Positions 63,427 through 64,000 of a stretch of 64,000 nucleotides of DNA are shown here, in pieces. The DNA lies in contig DCMZ01000010.1 of the NCBI GenBank assembly GCA_002321895.1, positions 124,001 to 188,000 on the forward strand, given 5' to 3'. The notes beneath the pieces are model-generated. The model made no database searches, was not told the origin of the DNA, and was given only the letters and a program-made list of their open reading frames with translations. A program made the position numbers and the translations under genes. Position 1 is the first letter of the stretch; the number at the start of each line of letters is the position of its first letter. The DNA comes from Bdellovibrionaceae bacterium UBA1609 (lineage in GTDB: Bacteria; Bdellovibrionota; Bdellovibrionia; Bdellovibrionales; UBA1609).

Positions 63427-63671
63427 AACTGTTTCAACTCCCAGGAACTATTTTGCGCTATGTCATTCACCCACCTGTTACCAATGCGTCCAGAAAGACA
63501 CCGGCCAGCGGCCTTAAAATCAATATAACGCCCAATGAGTAGAAATACAATGGCATCAGAAATGCAGTTATACCCAGACATTCCATGACTGGGGCCAAAA
63601 AGCTCCGCTGGAACGCTAGGGGGAAAAATGGAAATAATAAAAGATCGATCGATAGCTATGAAGCTATCCAT
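63423..63671 (-). CDS. possible small protein, low confidence
   Basis: 82-codon frame whose stop overlaps the M14 start as ATGA, as expected for coupled genes. Its first 44 nt overlap the divergent HTH gene, and no ribosome site precedes its start. A shorter version from an inner ATG (63584) would avoid the overlap. Composition (FKAAGRCLSGRIGNRWVNDIAQ) is protein-like. Equally possible: spurious frame. Confidence 0.25.
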   Translation of the reverse strand: MDSFIAIDRSFIISIFPPSVPAELFGPSHGMSGYNCISDAIVFLLIGRYIDFKAAGRCLSGRIGNRWVNDIAQNSSWELKQL

Positions 63672-64000
63672 GTTGGCTAAATCTAAGGGAATGACTCAAA
63701 AACGGTTGGCAGAGCTCTGCGGACTATCAAGAATCACTATTCATAGATTTTTCAATGGCCATACAGAACTGAAGTGTAATGACTTCACGCAACTGCTTAG
63801 ACTGCTAGGCATTGATGTGGAGACACAAATAGATGGAGCTTTGGAAAGTGCCCTTACCGGCAGCAGAAAAACATCCATCAGTGAGGACATTGACTATATC
63901 ATTTCCAATGCACCCATAAATTCACGTAAGACGTTTCTTCAACAAATCGTTTGGCTAGCCAGCCATCTTGATGTTGGAGAAGTTGAATCCGCCAAAAAGA
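63628..64000 (+). CDS. HTH (Cro/CI-type) regulator, incomplete at the window end
   Basis: The ATG at 63628 lies 4 nt after AGGGGG; 124 codons are in the window. Residues 12-62 form an XRE helix-turn-helix: LSMLAKSKGMTQKRLAELCGL, then SRITIHRFFNGHTELKCNDFTQLLRLLGI. The following part is a mixed helical region of unknown role. It is divergent from the M14 gene and could control it or the cluster; only position suggests this. Confidence 0.75.
   Translation, partial: MEIIKDRSIAMKLSMLAKSKGMTQKRLAELCGLSRITIHRFFNGHTELKCNDFTQLLRLLGIDVETQIDGALESALTGSRKTSISEDIDYIISNAPINSRKTFLQQIVWLASHLDVGEVESAKK

Noticed and set aside
1..64000. tRNA, rRNA, CRISPR, IS elements, prophage
   Set aside because: No cloverleaf with TTCGA-type loop, no spaced repeats, no transposase, integrase or phage structural genes found on reading.

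Overview
The window reads as ordinary bacterial chromosome, with tightly packed genes, many overlapping ATGA or TGATG junctions and frequent TTG/GTG starts. It ends in an accessory region on the right. The gene set (double-membrane envelope, FadL-like and other beta-barrel proteins, many lipoproteins, a full chemotaxis operon, ScpA/ScpB condensin, both IcmF and methylmalonyl-CoA mutase, a TIGR04552-like protein) fits a delta-proteobacterium-like Gram-negative, possibly Bdellovibrionota. That placement is inference from gene families only; there is no rRNA in the window.

Left part (1-4.1 kb): a cut-off ABC-F ATPase, an acyltransferase, a nitronate monooxygenase-like flavoprotein and a Cys-cluster protein. 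Next, 4.1-13.9 kb is one chemotaxis operon on the minus strand: cheA, cheW, a chemoreceptor, a CheR-REC-dead-CheB fusion, a CheD-like-CheB fusion, cheX and cheY, closed by a terminator at 4112-4134. Two of its proteins have unusual architectures. From 14 to 25 kb come prfC, a ferredoxin, psd, an FAD protein, a site-2 protease/scpA/scpB group, a FadL-like porin, an esterase and a lipoprotein. From 25 to 32 kb come hemF, a lone receiver, an HD phosphohydrolase, an acyl-CoA dehydrogenase whose ribosome binding site lies inside a perfect hairpin, and a DUF4153 membrane protein.

From 32.5 to 41.2 kb there is a minus-strand acyl-CoA operon (hbd, crotonase, icmF, methylmalonyl-CoA mutase, meaB, then ung). 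It would feed branched and odd-chain acyl-CoAs to succinyl-CoA through B12 chemistry. From 41 to 52 kb: a beta-barrel protein, a TIGR04552-like protein, a lipoprotein, a secreted bleomycin-hydrolase-like peptidase, a FadJ-type beta-oxidation protein, malic enzyme (maeB) and hflX.

The most interesting part is 52.8-63.4 kb. It holds a small Tat-like-leader peptide (92 aa) behind a near-consensus promoter and in front of a terminator. Around it are a radical SAM enzyme, two stand-alone asparagine-synthase-like PP-loop enzymes, an HExxH protein, two 2-oxoglutarate/Fe(II) oxygenases, a DUF6065-like protein, a methyltransferase with a lipoprotein signal, an exported polysaccharide deacetylase, an HTTM-like membrane protein and an M14 deacylase. 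I read this as a candidate undescribed peptide-modification (RiPP-like) or surface-modification system. The precursor role and the product are inference.
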